Shown here: positions 17,127 through 27,858 of the stretch, piece by piece | Position numbering within the stretch: the stretch's first letter is position 1 | How the letters are laid out: every line of letters starts with the position of its first letter | NCBI GenBank assembly: GCA_903877135.1 | Contig: CAIRCN010000014.1 | Location: forward strand, 122,283 to 186,282 | Origin: an uncultured Opitutia bacterium | GTDB taxonomy: Bacteria > Verrucomicrobiota > Verrucomicrobiia > Opitutales > Opitutaceae | Length of the DNA: 64,000 bases | Direction: 5' to 3' | Made by a program: the position numbers and the translations under genes | The notes under the pieces: model-generated | Database searches by the model: none | What the model was told of the DNA's origin: nothing | What the model saw: only the letters and a program-made list of their open reading frames with translations

Positions 17127-19145
17127 ATGATCGACGCGAGCGAACATTATTACCACGACGACCCCAATGTCGGACATCCCGATGTCCGCACCGAGCTCAA
17201 GGGCGTCGATTATTTCTTCCTCGGCAACGGCCTGATCCAGGCCGCAGTCCAGTGCGCGCCCGCGGGCGATGCCACGCCCCTCGGCGTGCTCGTGATGAAT
17301 CCCGACCGGCTCCGCAAGAAACGGGAGGCGCTGACGATGGACCCGGTGGCGGGCGTGAGCGCGACGATGATCCGGCTCACCGGTGCCGGGACTGTGCATG
17401 GGCCACGCGCCGGCTCCTGCGATGTGTCGTGGCTGCAAAAAGCCCCGGTGCCGACGGTGACCGCTCGTTGGAAGGCGGACGGCCTGATGATCGAGGAGCG
17501 TTTTTCGTGTCCGGCGTGGGCGGCCCCCGTGCTGTGCCGACAGGTGACCGTGCGAAACGCGTGCCGCGTCACGGCGAAATTTGAACTCAGCACGGGCGTG
17601 CGCAGCACGGTGCTGCGCCGGCGGCTGACGCTGCGGACGGGCGAAAAGAAGTCGCTGACGGTGCTCTACACGCTCGACTGTGCGGCGGATGCGGTGAGCT
17701 GCGCGTTCGTGCGGCAGCCGCCACGCGATGACGAGGCACGAGCGTTCTGGGGGAGTTTGGCGAAGGTTTCATTCGCGCACCCGATGCTCGACCATTTTTT
17801 CCAGGCGTCGAAGGTCCAATTGCCCGTCGGGGCATCGCGGCTCGGCTGCGTGGACGGCAGCATCTGGCAATACAACCTTGAGTGGCTGCGCGACCAGTCG
17901 ATGGTGGCGCTGGCGCTGACGATGATCGGAGCTGTGGGGCCGGCGACGACGATGTTCACGCGCCTGCTGGACAAGTTCGTGACGCCCGAGGGCGACACGC
18001 TCGACTCGAGCGTGAAACGCAACCCGGCCGACGTGGAACTCGACCAGAACGGCATTCTGCTCTGCACGCTCCGGGACTACGTGCTCTGGACGGGCAACCT
18101 CGACCTCGTGCGAGCCAAGTGGGCCAAGGTGGTCGCGGTGGCGGAGTTTCCGTTGGGCGAGATTTTTCGTCACTCGGAGAGCGGGTTGTTGACGAACTGC
18201 CGGGAGTTTTGGGAGCGACACAAGGCGCACGGCATCCAGCCCGGCATGGAGATGGTCTACCAGCTCTACGTCGCGCACGGGCTCGAGGCGGCCGCGGTGC
18301 TGGCGCGGCTGACGGGTCACGAGGCGGAAGCGGTGCGCTGGGACGGCGAGTCGGCGCGGCTCAAGCACGCGATGCTCGAGGACAAGCGGTTTCGGATGCA
18401 CGACGCCCGCGGCTTCATCAAACGCCGGGCCAATGACGGGCAGGTGCAGGAAACGGTCGAGGCTGATCCGAGTGCCGGCCTGCCTGCGACCGTGCCGCTG
18501 GGCGGACCGGGCCCGCACTATCTCAACCCCGACACGTCGGTGGCGCTACCGGTCGCGCTCGGCACGATTCCGCCCGATTCGCCGCTCGCGCGGCGCACGT
18601 TCAAGTCGCTGGAGAAACTTTGGAATCAGGATTGGAAAACCGGCGGCTATGGGCGCTACGATGTGAGTTCGGAGCCGGATTCGCCGGGCGGCTGGCCGTT
18701 CGCGTCGCTTTTCGTCGCACGGGCGGCGGTCGAGGCGGGCGACGACGAGAAAGTCTGGCGCGTGCTCCGGTGGCTAGGCGAGGTGCCCGGCGCCAACGCG
18801 GGGACTTGGTTCGAGTTTTACGGGCGACGGCTCGCGCCGCCGTTTCCGCAGGTGGGCATCGTGGTGTGGAACTGGGCGGAGCTGATCGTCCTCTATGTGC
18901 AGCACATCCTCGGTGTGCAGCCGCAGGAGCACGGGCTGCGCATTCGACCGCGCCTGCTCAGCGGCACCCGGGGTGCTGAGGCGACGTTTCTGGTGCGCGG
19001 GCGGCGCCTGACGTTGCACCTGAAGCAGAAATCTGGACGTGGAGCCGCCTCCTTCCGCACCGCTGCGAAAGTACTCCGGGACCTGCCCGGCGAGGTGGTT
19101 GTCGATTATGGTTCGCGCCCACTGACCGTCGCGGCGACGGTCTGA
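17127..19145 (+). CDS. Six-hairpin (alpha/alpha)6 glycosidase-like protein
   Basis: A 672-residue cytosolic protein without signal peptide. The N-terminal third is beta-rich and the remainder has the repeated helical pattern of an (alpha/alpha)6 barrel, with WLRDQSMVALALTMIG and SSVKRNPADVELDQNG resembling glucoamylase/debranching-type enzymes (GH15, GH63 or GH65-like families). A small beta C-terminal domain follows (LGVQPQEHGLRIRPRL). Substrate is not clear; alpha-glucan processing is a guess. A good ribosome site (AAGGAA at 17114-17119) precedes the ATG. It follows ftsZ but has no evident division role. Confidence 0.65.
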   Translation: MIDASEHYYHDDPNVGHPDVRTELKGVDYFFLGNGLIQAAVQCAPAGDATPLGVLVMNPDRLRKKREALTMDPVAGVSATMIRLTGAGTVHGPRAGSCDVSWLQKAPVPTVTARWKADGLMIEERFSCPAWAAPVLCRQVTVRNACRVTAKFELSTGVRSTVLRRRLTLRTGEKKSLTVLYTLDCAADAVSCAFVRQPPRDDEARAFWGSLAKVSFAHPMLDHFFQASKVQLPVGASRLGCVDGSIWQYNLEWLRDQSMVALALTMIGAVGPATTMFTRLLDKFVTPEGDTLDSSVKRNPADVELDQNGILLCTLRDYVLWTGNLDLVRAKWAKVVAVAEFPLGEIFRHSESGLLTNCREFWERHKAHGIQPGMEMVYQLYVAHGLEAAAVLARLTGHEAEAVRWDGESARLKHAMLEDKRFRMHDARGFIKRRANDGQVQETVEADPSAGLPATVPLGGPGPHYLNPDTSVALPVALGTIPPDSPLARRTFKSLEKLWNQDWKTGGYGRYDVSSEPDSPGGWPFASLFVARAAVEAGDDEKVWRVLRWLGEVPGANAGTWFEFYGRRLAPPFPQVGIVVWNWAELIVLYVQHILGVQPQEHGLRIRPRLLSGTRGAEATFLVRGRRLTLHLKQKSGRGAASFRTAAKVLRDLPGEVVVDYGSRPLTVAATV

Positions 19146-19266
19146 TTGGCGCGACGTTTTCCTCTGTCCGGAGCTAAAAGCCAGGTCGGGTTGCGCGACG
19201 AACGCGACCGGGGCGATGTTTTGCGTTTGCGCGCGTTCGACGGGTTCCCCCAGACTCCGCACTTTC

Positions 19267-22200
19267 ATGTATCTTAAGGCACTCAAGCTTCACGGTTTTA
19301 AGTCCTTTGCCGACCCCACCACCTTGCGGTTCGAGCCCGGCGTCACCGCCGTGGTCGGTCCCAATGGTTGCGGCAAATCCAACATCGCCGACGCCATCCG
19401 CTGGGTGCTCGGCGAGCAGAGCGCGAAGGCGCTCCGCGGCGGCAAGATGCAGGACGTGATCTTCGAGGGCGCCGACACGCGCAAGGCCGCGCAGTTGTGT
19501 GAGGTCTCGCTGTTGCTGACCGAGTGCGAGAAGCAACTCGGCAGCGAGTTTCACGAGATCGAAATCACCCGCCGCGTGCATCGCGACGGGCAGAGCGAGT
19601 ATTCCTTCAACGGCCAGAACTGCCGGCTGAAGGACATCCAGAAACTTTTCATGGACACCGGCGTGGGCCGGACGAGCTACTCGATCATGGCGCAGGGTCA
19701 GATCGACCAGATCCTCTCATCGAAGCCCGAGGAGCGGCGCGCAGTGTTTGAGGAGGCGGCGGGCATCACAAAATACAAGAGCCAGAGGCGCGAGGCGATG
19801 AGCAAGCTCGCGCTCACCGACCAGAATCTTGCGCGCGTGGCCGATGTGATCGGCGAGGTGTCGCGCCAGATCGGCAGCCTGCGCCGGCAGGCCGCCAAAG
19901 CGATGCGCTACAAACGCCTCAACTTCCGGTTGCGCCACCTGAGCCTGGCGTGGAGCGGGTTTCACCATGCACAATTTCTCGTGGTGCTCGCCGAACTCGA
20001 GACCAGGGTTGGCGGACTCCGCGCCGAGGCAAACGCGCGACGGACGAATCTCGAGGTGCAGCAGGCTGCGCTCGAGGAGCGCAAGGCGAGCCGCAGCCAT
20101 CTGAACCAGCGGGTGCAGGATGCCCAGCAGGCTGTCTTTGACCTGCGTTCCCAGCGCGAAGCCGCCGAAAACGCGGCGAATCTCGCGACGATTAAGCGCA
20201 CCGGCCTCGCCGATCGCCTGACGTCCTCGCGCGACAATCTCGGCGAGATTGAAATGCAGTTGCGGGAAGTGTCGGAGCAGGTGGACACCGGGGCGCAGGA
20301 CAAGCAGATGCAGCTCAATTTGCTCGGCAGCTCCGATGCAGTGTTCCAGCAACGTAACCGGGAACTCGCCATCGCCGAAGGCGAGTTGAGCAAACTCGAC
20401 CAGGACCTGAGCCACGCCAAGTTTCAGTTGCTGCAGCTCGAAAGCACGGTGGCGCGGCTGAGGACGGATTGCTCGGGCTACGAGGTCGACCAGAAGACGA
20501 GCGCGCACCGGCACGATGCGCTGGCGAAGGATCTCGACGGGGTGCGGCAGCAACAGATCGCGGCGATCGCGATGGCCGGCGAACTGGACCAGCGCGCCAC
20601 CGAGGCGGTCGTTGAGAAAGCGCGTGCGCAGAGCGAGTCGGTGACGGCGCAGCAGGCGATCACGGACCTTACGCGCGAGTTTCGCGAGGCGCAGCGCAAG
20701 TTGCAGGAGATCGACCGGGCGCTCGCGCAGCGGATGGCGCGGCTGAAACTGTTGCAGCAACTGCAGGAACGCTGGGAGGGATTTGGCGAAGGCGCTAAGG
20801 CGCTGCTGCAGGGACGTTTTTCGGCGTCGCTGGGTGGGGCGAAATTTATCCCGATCACCCGCGGGCTGGAGGTGCATGCGGAGTTCGGCAAGGCGGTCGA
20901 GGCGCTGCTTGGCTCGGCGGCGGAGGCGATCGCCGTGGCCGACTTTGGCACCGCGCAGAAAATTCTCGCGCAACTCGAGGCCGAGCAGGCCGGCAGCGTT
21001 TGCCTTAGGATCACCGATGGCGTCCGTCAGGCTGCCGCCGGCATGGATGGTCTGCCTGGTTTTCTACGACCTGCGCTGGGGGCGCTGGAGGAACTCGATC
21101 CGGCGCATCCGGCGGCGGGCGTGCTCGCGGCCTGCTACATCGCCGACGACCTCAGAGCGTTTTTGGATTATTGGCAGGCAAACCCGGACTTCGGCTTTCT
21201 GGCCGTGGCCACGCGCAAGGGCGAGGTGGTGGACCGGCGCGGACTGGTTTTTGGCGGACATGGCGGCGCAAAGAAATCGGCGAGCAGCATCGTGCAGCGC
21301 GAAATCGACCTGCGAGAGACTTCGCGGGCACTGGCCGAGGAACAGAAGACCCACGATGCCCAGAAGACGGTGATCGATGCGCTGAACCTCCGCCTGATGG
21401 AGGCGGAGCAGGCACTGGAGCAAAAGCGGGCGGACGTGCTGGCGGTCACGCAAACGGTGGCGGCGGTGCAGGCCGAGCAGCGCAACGCCCAGCGCACCGT
21501 CGAGGAAGTGACGGGTCGGTTGCAGCGGATGGAGGGCGAGCTGGTTGCCCTCGAACAGGCGCGCAATGAGGCGCATCTCCGCTGGGAAAAGGCGCAGAAC
21601 GGCCTGGCTGAGGCCGACGCAGCGGCTGCAAAGCAGCGCGCCAAGATCCTGCAACTTGAAACCCGGATCGCGGAGGTGCGCACGGAACGCGACGTGAAAC
21701 GCGACACGCTGGGCCAGGCCCGGCTCGAATTGGCCGAGCGCCGGCAAAAGGTCGAAGTGCTGGACCGCGGCCTCGGAGAGATGGAGCGGCGCCGCCACCA
21801 GCTCGACGAGCTGCTGCTGCAACGGCAGCAGGAAATCGAGACGTGGACCGAGCAGACTACCGCTCTGGAGCACGAAGCGACCGAGCAGCGTGCGCGCGCC
21901 GGGCAGATCGCAGAGACATTCACCGTCGCGCAGGAGCAAGTGGAAAAGGTCCGCATCGAACTCGTCGATCTGGAGCGGGCCATGGCCGCATTGGAAGCGG
22001 CGCAGACTTCGCTGCACTCGGAGTCGGAGACGGCGCACGACGAACTCAGTGCGCACGAGGTGAAGCTCGCGGAGACGCGCCAGCGGGCGCAGTTTCTTGC
22101 CGAGGAGGTGGCGCGGGAATTTCAGGCCGAGATCCCGGTGTTGGATTGGAAGCACCTGCTGTGGCATGTGGACGACGAGCCGGAGGGGGTGAAGCCGGTC

Positions 22201-23058
22201 GATCTCGATGAGGAAGATGATACGGATGACGGAGGGCAAAAGCCTGAGGAAGGAGCCCCGAAACGGCGCCGCAAGGCGAAGGCACCTAGGGGCGAGCCCA
22301 CGGCGGAGGATTTGACCGCGTTGGAGGCGACCAACTGGGAGGCGATCAAGGTTGAGGCCGATGCGCTGCGGCAGCGCCTCAACAGCATGGGTGCGGTCAA
22401 CCTCGTGGCCATCGAGGAATACGCCGAGCTCAAGCAGCGCCACGATTTTCTCCGGGCGCAGTGTGATGACCTCACGAACGCCAAGGCGGACCTGCTCAGG
22501 GCCATCGACGAGATCAACCACACTTCGCAAAAGCAATTTGAGGTGACGTTCGATCAGATCCGGAAGAATTTTGCCTACACGTTTGAGACACTCTTTGGTG
22601 GCGGCCGCGCCGCGCTGGAACTGATCCAAGCCGAGGACATTCTGGAGAGTGGCATCGAGATCGTCGCCCAGCCCCCGGGCACCAAACTGAAGAGCATCAC
22701 GCTACTTTCCGGCGGTCAGAAGACGCTGACGGCCGTGGCGCTGCTCTTTGCCCTCTACATGGTAAAGCCGTCGCCCTTCTGCCTGCTCGACGAGCTTGAT
22801 GCGCCGCTCGACGAATCGAACATCGGCCGTTTCACCGACCTGTTGAAGAAATTCGTCAGCGAATCGCAGTTCATCATCATCACGCACAACAAGCGCACGG
22901 TGTCGGCGGCAAGCGCGATTTACGGCGTGACAATGGAGGAACGCGGGGTGTCGAAGACAGTGTCGATGCGCTTCAACCACGAGCGGGGCGAGCCTGAGGT
23001 GCACCCGCCGACTCTCGCCCAAGCCGTTTTAGGAACTGTCGTGCCGGTGGCCGGCTGA
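19267..23058 (+). CDS. smc: Chromosome partition protein SMC
   Basis: SMC is the coiled-coil ATPase of the condensin complex. The 1,263-residue protein has Walker [10 protein letters not shown] at about residues 31-39 and [16 protein letters not shown] after it, long coiled coils around a hinge (about 500-650), then a C-terminal head with [10 protein letters not shown] and Walker [15 protein letters not shown] highly charged insertion (about residues 975-1020, [10 protein letters not shown] followed by a KRRRKAKAP run) interrupts the distal coil before the C-terminal head. ATG 19267 fits [14 protein letters not shown]; an upstream in-frame start is not conserved. Confidence 0.96.
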   Translation: MYLKALKLHGFKSFADPTTLRFEPGVTAVVGPNGCGKSNIADAIRWVLGEQSAKALRGGKMQDVIFEGADTRKAAQLCEVSLLLTECEKQLGSEFHEIEITRRVHRDGQSEYSFNGQNCRLKDIQKLFMDTGVGRTSYSIMAQGQIDQILSSKPEERRAVFEEAAGITKYKSQRREAMSKLALTDQNLARVADVIGEVSRQIGSLRRQAAKAMRYKRLNFRLRHLSLAWSGFHHAQFLVVLAELETRVGGLRAEANARRTNLEVQQAALEERKASRSHLNQRVQDAQQAVFDLRSQREAAENAANLATIKRTGLADRLTSSRDNLGEIEMQLREVSEQVDTGAQDKQMQLNLLGSSDAVFQQRNRELAIAEGELSKLDQDLSHAKFQLLQLESTVARLRTDCSGYEVDQKTSAHRHDALAKDLDGVRQQQIAAIAMAGELDQRATEAVVEKARAQSESVTAQQAITDLTREFREAQRKLQEIDRALAQRMARLKLLQQLQERWEGFGEGAKALLQGRFSASLGGAKFIPITRGLEVHAEFGKAVEALLGSAAEAIAVADFGTAQKILAQLEAEQAGSVCLRITDGVRQAAAGMDGLPGFLRPALGALEELDPAHPAAGVLAACYIADDLRAFLDYWQANPDFGFLAVATRKGEVVDRRGLVFGGHGGAKKSASSIVQREIDLRETSRALAEEQKTHDAQKTVIDALNLRLMEAEQALEQKRADVLAVTQTVAAVQAEQRNAQRTVEEVTGRLQRMEGELVALEQARNEAHLRWEKAQNGLAEADAAAAKQRAKILQLETRIAEVRTERDVKRDTLGQARLELAERRQKVEVLDRGLGEMERRRHQLDELLLQRQQEIETWTEQTTALEHEATEQRARAGQIAETFTVAQEQVEKVRIELVDLERAMAALEAAQTSLHSESETAHDELSAHEVKLAETRQRAQFLAEEVAREFQAEIPVLDWKHLLWHVDDEPEGVKPVDLDEEDDTDDGGQKPEEGAPKRRRKAKAPRGEPTAEDLTALEATNWEAIKVEADALRQRLNSMGAVNLVAIEEYAELKQRHDFLRAQCDDLTNAKADLLRAIDEINHTSQKQFEVTFDQIRKNFAYTFETLFGGGRAALELIQAEDILESGIEIVAQPPGTKLKSITLLSGGQKTLTAVALLFALYMVKPSPFCLLDELDAPLDESNIGRFTDLLKKFVSESQFIIITHNKRTVSAASAIYGVTMEERGVSKTVSMRFNHERGEPEVHPPTLAQAVLGTVVPVAG

Positions 23059-23062
23059 TGGT

Positions 23063-24973
23063 ATGGCCAACCGGCGCGTCAATGTCATTTGGGGCGGGGT
23101 GGATCGGCAGCCGGGCGAGTGGTGGTTGGGTCTGTGGGCCACGTATGAGCGCACGCCGGGATCTCGCGTCCGCGACGTGGTGTTTAGTGGACGCGGGCTG
23201 CTACGCTGGTTGGCGGCGGTCGCGGTCGCCGGCTACCTCGCGGGCGTGACAATGCTGTATTTCTGGCTGGCGAGCCGGCCGTATAATCTCGTGACCTATG
23301 CCGACACTCTGCTCTTGCCGGTGCGCTGGTCGCAGGTGCAGGAACTGCGGGGCCAAAGCTACATTGCGGAGGGGCTGGCGGACCTGAAGGACCGGCGTTG
23401 GATCGATGCTCAGATGAAACTGCGGCTGGGGCTGGTCAAGTATCCGCGTGATCTGCGGGCGCGGCTGGCGCTCAGCCAGTTCTATACCTTGAGTGAGCGC
23501 CGTCCCCTGGCTCTGACGATGCTGAGCGAGGGGCTGGCTTTCGGGTATCCCGGCCGGAGCTATCTGGACACACTTTTCAAGACTGCGGCCGAGGGCGAGG
23601 ATTTCGAGGTCATCATCGCGGCCTGCGACCGGTTCCTCGCCGCGCAAAAAGAGGATTACAACTGGCTGCTGGTGCAAAAACTCCAGGCGCTGACCGGTGC
23701 GCGACGAGCCGCCGAGGCCGTGAAGCTCGCCGAGGCACAGGGCAACACCAATGCCGCAATCAACGAGGCGCACGTCATGGCGCTGCTGGATCTGGGGCTT
23801 TTCGAGGAGGCGGCGGGTTTTCTCGAGAAATGGCTGGCAGCGTTTCCGGTGCACCGGGCGCAGATTGTGCGGCTCCAAGTGCGGGCTTATCGTGAGCTGC
23901 ACCAGATCGAGCCGATGGAGCGGGCGCTGGAGGAATTGCGCTCCCTTGACCCGGCGAATCCGCGGCCATATGTTTATGGTGTCGTGCAGCACTGGTTGGC
24001 GGGGGACACCACCGCGGCGGCGGCGGGGCTCGGGCGCTATTTTCTGCGGTTTGGTGGCTCCCCAGCCAATCTGCTGCTGATGGCGGAGCCGCTGGCAGAG
24101 GCGAAGTCGGACGTGTTGCTGCAGCGCTGCATCGACGAGGCGGCCGAACATGGTTTTGCGACCAAACCATTCAAGACCATCATGGCGCTGCTGCTGTTGC
24201 AACAGGGCGATGCGAAAGGGGCGGAGCGGCTTTTGGACGACATTAAGCCCATGCTCATGCGCAACAATCCTACGGAAATGTTTTTGCACGAGTGGATGCG
24301 GCAACTGGTCGGCGTGGCGACGGCCCCGCCGGATTCCCCGGCAGTCGGATTGACCGGACTGCTGCAGTCGCGGCCTCTGCCCATGAAATTTTTCCGGCTA
24401 TCGGTCGGCGTGCTCGTGCGGTCAGACCGGTTCGAAGCCGCGCGGGCGGTGCTCGCGCTGGCGGAGCGGAGTTACCCAGCGAGCCCAACCCTAGCAACGT
24501 TGCGGAAGGACATCGAGCAGGCGCTGCTGGCCAGCCAACCGAAGATGGTCACCCCGGTGGCGGTCGCCAATCCCCTCCAGAGCGAGAAGGCGTTTTTCAA
24601 GCAGCTCGATGACGCGGAGAAAAATGAGCGCTGGATGGACGCCGCGCAGGCCATCCGCGCCGTGCGAGTGGCCAAACCGAAATGGCTGGCCAGCCGTTAT
24701 ACCGTCGTGCTGCACCGTCAGATGCGCGTGGCGGTGGAGACCGGCGACATGCTGGAACTGCTCGGCGCGGCGAATCTGTATCTCGATGGCAGCAACGACC
24801 GCTCGCAGCGCGTCGTCGCCCTGGCCCGCATGCTACAAGACCGCGGAGCGGCCAGCGATGCGGCGCTCCTGCTGACCGAGGTGTTTCGCCGTTCGCCGGA
24901 TTTTCCTCCGGCGCGGCGCCTCCGGGAGGAATGGGAAGCCGCGGCACAGAAGACCGCGCACCGAGGTAAATAG
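23063..24973 (+). CDS. TPR-like repeat membrane protein
   Basis: A 636-residue protein starting 5 nt after smc. A single membrane segment lies at about residues 48-70 (AAVAVAGYLAGVTMLYFW). The rest is almost all helical with Ala/Leu-rich helix pairs spaced about 34 residues apart, typical of degenerate TPR/Sel1-like repeats (for example LAGDTTAAAAGLGRYFL and LLLQQGDAKGAERLLDD). It is probably anchored in the inner membrane with a scaffold domain outside. I do not recognise a specific family. Its closeness to smc may be only operonic. Confidence 0.7.
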   Translation: MANRRVNVIWGGVDRQPGEWWLGLWATYERTPGSRVRDVVFSGRGLLRWLAAVAVAGYLAGVTMLYFWLASRPYNLVTYADTLLLPVRWSQVQELRGQSYIAEGLADLKDRRWIDAQMKLRLGLVKYPRDLRARLALSQFYTLSERRPLALTMLSEGLAFGYPGRSYLDTLFKTAAEGEDFEVIIAACDRFLAAQKEDYNWLLVQKLQALTGARRAAEAVKLAEAQGNTNAAINEAHVMALLDLGLFEEAAGFLEKWLAAFPVHRAQIVRLQVRAYRELHQIEPMERALEELRSLDPANPRPYVYGVVQHWLAGDTTAAAAGLGRYFLRFGGSPANLLLMAEPLAEAKSDVLLQRCIDEAAEHGFATKPFKTIMALLLLQQGDAKGAERLLDDIKPMLMRNNPTEMFLHEWMRQLVGVATAPPDSPAVGLTGLLQSRPLPMKFFRLSVGVLVRSDRFEAARAVLALAERSYPASPTLATLRKDIEQALLASQPKMVTPVAVANPLQSEKAFFKQLDDAEKNERWMDAAQAIRAVRVAKPKWLASRYTVVLHRQMRVAVETGDMLELLGAANLYLDGSNDRSQRVVALARMLQDRGAASDAALLLTEVFRRSPDFPPARRLREEWEAAAQKTAHRGK

Positions 24974-25017
24974 TTGACAGCACCCGGCTATTGCTTGCGC
25001 GCGGCGCCTAGCTCTAT

Positions 25018-27249
25018 TCACAGGATAAGATCGGGCGGCACGTTGGACAGCGCTTCCTCTATGGTGGTGAGGCCCATTTTGACCTTGAGCATCGAGTCTT
25101 GGTGGAGCGTCTTCATGCCGTTCTTCATGGCCACGCGCTTCAGGTCGGCGACCTCGACTTCCTTGTTGATCGCCTCGGTCAGTTCCTCGCTGTTGGTCAT
25201 CAGCTCATGAATGCCGACACGGCCCTTGTAGCCAGTGCCGCTGCAGGTCGGGCAGCCCTGCGGGTTGGCTTTAAAGACCTGGCCGCTCCAGCCATCGAGC
25301 GCTTTGGCCATAATATCTTTCTCCCGGCCTACCGGCTCGTAGGCTTGCTTGCAATTTTTGCAGGCACGGCGGAGCAGGCGCTGGGCGCAGACGCAGACGA
25401 GCGAGGCGGAGATGTTGAAGGGTTCGATGCCCATCTCACCCATACGTGATACGGTAGAGGGTGCGTCGTTGGTGTGGAGTGTTGAGACGAGCAGGTGCCC
25501 CGTTAGTGCGGCTTCGCAGGCGATCTGCGCGGTTTCCTTGTCGCGGATTTCGCCTACAAGAATGATGTCGGGGTCCATGCGGAGGTAGCAGCGGAGGGCG
25601 CGCTCGAAGGTGAGGCCGATCTGGCGGTTCATCTGCATCTGGTTGATGCCGGCGAGAGTGTATTCGATGGGGTCCTCGGCGGTCTGAATGTTGACATCGG
25701 GTGTGTTCACCTCACCAAGAGCGGAGTAGAGGGTCATCGACTTGCCGGAGCCGGTGGGGCCGCAGTGGAGGATCATGCCATAAGGCTGGCGGATGCACTC
25801 GCGGTATTTGGCGAGGTTATCTTCTGAGAAACCAAGCGCGGGGAGGGGCAGGGTGCTCTTGGTTTTGTCAAGGATACGCATGACGACCTTTTCGCCATGG
25901 TTCATGGGGCCGGTGGCGACGCGCAGGTCAATGTCTATGTTTTTCTTCGTGTATTTCTTGAAGACGATGCGCCCGTCCTGCGGCAGGCGGCGCTCTGAAA
26001 TGTCCAGGTTGCACATGATCTTCAGGCGTGTGACCAACGAGTTGGCCACCTGCTTGGGGAGCCGGAGCTTTTCCTGGCAGAGGCCGTCGATGCGGTAGCG
26101 AACGACGAGGTCCTTCTCCATCGGTTCGACATGGATGTCCGATGCACCGGAGATGTAGGCGTCCTCTATGATACGGTTCGTGAGCTGGACGATGGGCGCG
26201 GAGTCCTCGTTCTCGAGATCGGCGGCACTGACTGAACTAGTGCCGCCGTCGATGCTATAGGCACTGCTGATGACATCGGCGACTGCGCCGATGTCGACGT
26301 CATCTGAACCAGCCGCGGCCTTGGAGTCCTTGAAGTATTTCTTCAGCAGGGTATCGAACAGGCTGGCCGACGCGACGCTGACTTCCTCCAGGGCCAGCTC
26401 GGTCGCCTGGGAGAACGACTCGCGTTTGGCGTAGTCGAGCGGATTGGTCATCAGGGCCGCGACGGCATTCGGGCCCAGGCGTTTATAGGGGAAGACGCCT
26501 TCGCGGCGGATGATCGCATCGCCGGTGACCTCGACGAGTTTTTCGTCGATTTCGATTTGGTCGGGCTTGCTGACCAGAGGAAGGTCTGTGAGCTTGGCGA
26601 CGAATTTGGCGGTATCGTCGCCGCTGAGCTGGAACTTGGGGTCCAGCATGCGGTGCATGAGGGTTGCGGAATACTCCGCCACTTCCTGAAGCAACGTCAG
26701 ATCCTTCTCGGTGAACTCACCGTTAGTGCATGCGGCGAGCTCTTTGTTCAACACTTGGATGGCGCCGATGACGATGTTGGTCTTCAACGGCACCGTGAGC
26801 ATAGAACGCACCTCGAAACCGGTGGTCTTGGCGAGCGAGGCCATCGTCGTCGCCAGGCTCGGGGCTTTTCCAGCCGATTCGCCAAACGGAGTCACGCTTT
26901 CAGAAGAACGGAAAAAGGCGTGCTCGCCGGTCGCGATCACTTTGCCGACGAAACCGGTGCCGAGAGGAAGTCGCAAGGCGAGGAGCTTCGTCGCGGTTTC
27001 CTGAAGCTTGGGTTCGAGCTCGGGCTTCTTAGTCCATAGTGTGGGCGAATAATAAATATGTTTAAAGGTGATATCATTGCCCTCGACGAGGTAGAGCGTC
27101 ATCGACTGCGCCTGCAGCGCCTCGACGACCTTCGAGGCTGTCAGTTCGATTACGGAGCTAACGTCCTCGCGGCTCGGGGCCGGCTTGGAGATGATCTTGA
27201 TCAGCAGAGAACGGCGGAGCGTGCTGGAAATGTTGGAGGGCGGAGGCAT
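25018..27249 (-). CDS. GAF-domain type IV pilus/type II secretion ATPase (PilB/GspE)
   Basis: A 743-residue assembly ATPase. Residues about 25-200 form a GAF domain ([15 protein letters not shown] and [21 protein letters not shown]), which is unusual for this family. The usual N-terminal region (about 210-330) follows, then the ATPase core: [20 protein letters not shown], Walker A GPTGSGKS (Lys about 503), Asp box, Walker B ILVGEIRD and the His box. A zinc site with two CxxC pairs (CKNC, CPTC) precedes VGIHELM. It powers pilin or pseudopilin assembly. No other pilus genes are near, so pilB versus gspE cannot be decided. Confidence 0.9.
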   Translation of the reverse strand: MPPPSNISSTLRRSLLIKIISKPAPSREDVSSVIELTASKVVEALQAQSMTLYLVEGNDITFKHIYYSPTLWTKKPELEPKLQETATKLLALRLPLGTGFVGKVIATGEHAFFRSSESVTPFGESAGKAPSLATTMASLAKTTGFEVRSMLTVPLKTNIVIGAIQVLNKELAACTNGEFTEKDLTLLQEVAEYSATLMHRMLDPKFQLSGDDTAKFVAKLTDLPLVSKPDQIEIDEKLVEVTGDAIIRREGVFPYKRLGPNAVAALMTNPLDYAKRESFSQATELALEEVSVASASLFDTLLKKYFKDSKAAAGSDDVDIGAVADVISSAYSIDGGTSSVSAADLENEDSAPIVQLTNRIIEDAYISGASDIHVEPMEKDLVVRYRIDGLCQEKLRLPKQVANSLVTRLKIMCNLDISERRLPQDGRIVFKKYTKKNIDIDLRVATGPMNHGEKVVMRILDKTKSTLPLPALGFSEDNLAKYRECIRQPYGMILHCGPTGSGKSMTLYSALGEVNTPDVNIQTAEDPIEYTLAGINQMQMNRQIGLTFERALRCYLRMDPDIILVGEIRDKETAQIACEAALTGHLLVSTLHTNDAPSTVSRMGEMGIEPFNISASLVCVCAQRLLRRACKNCKQAYEPVGREKDIMAKALDGWSGQVFKANPQGCPTCSGTGYKGRVGIHELMTNSEELTEAINKEVEVADLKRVAMKNGMKTLHQDSMLKVKMGLTTIEEALSNVPPDLIL

Positions 27250-27344
27250 AGGGGCCGAAAATCGTTCGGTGGTGTTCTGGGATTGTCAGCTAGCGTGTGA
27301 ACCCGCAATGAGAAACCTGCAGTGGCAGATAGTGCCCTGCGACG

Positions 27345-27790
27345 ATGCTAACTTGGTGGCGAAGATTCCTGGCAAGATTCCGCGTGGCGGATGCCGGCGC
27401 GAAGGGCGAGCGCGCCGCGGAGGACTATTTGCGCCGAAGCAAGGGCTACATGATTGTGGCGCGTAATTGGCGCAATCCCCATAATCGGCGCGATGAACTC
27501 GACCTCGTGTGCCGCGACGGGGAGACTCTGGTGTTTGTCGAGGTGAAAGCGCGCGCGGCGGGGGCGTTGGTGCCAGGCTATCACGCCGTGGACCGGCGGA
27601 AGAAGAGGGTGCTGCGCCGGACCATCGAGGCGTATCTCAAGCAACTCGCCGTGCGGTTGCAGGTATTTCGCCTCATGTCGTGGAGGTCGCGCTGCCGCCG
27701 GAAACAGTCTCGGCCGGCGCCGTGCCCGGCGCGGTGGAGGTTCTGCACTTCAAGAACATTCCGTTGTTCGCGAAACATTTCCAAGGTTGA
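27345..27790 (+). pseudogene. yraN: YraN-family (UPF0102) endonuclease-like protein, frameshifted
   Basis: Residues about 18-95 match the YraN family: GERAAEDYLRRSKGYMIVARN, then RRDELDLV and FVEVKAR, the PD-(D/E)xK-like core. At about 27672 the conserved end moves to another frame. The first frame loses similarity after LAVRLQVFR, while the frame giving PHVVEVALP and HFKNIPLF continues to a stop at 27788-27790. A single missing base in the CGCCTC stretch explains it. Read without the shift, the ORF would run 214 residues into zwf with no family likeness. It could be a real inactivation or a sequence error. Confidence 0.75.
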
Positions 27791-27858
27791 GCACCGGCGC
27801 GCGTGTGGAATTGCCGCTTGCTTCGCCCTTGGCCCGGGTCGAAATACTCGCTCCTGTC

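Noticed and set aside
26540..26570. GATTTCGATTTGG in the PilB gene resembling the heptamer
   Set aside because: The sequence codes for ordinary QIEIDEK residues without tandem extension, so it is chance likeness.
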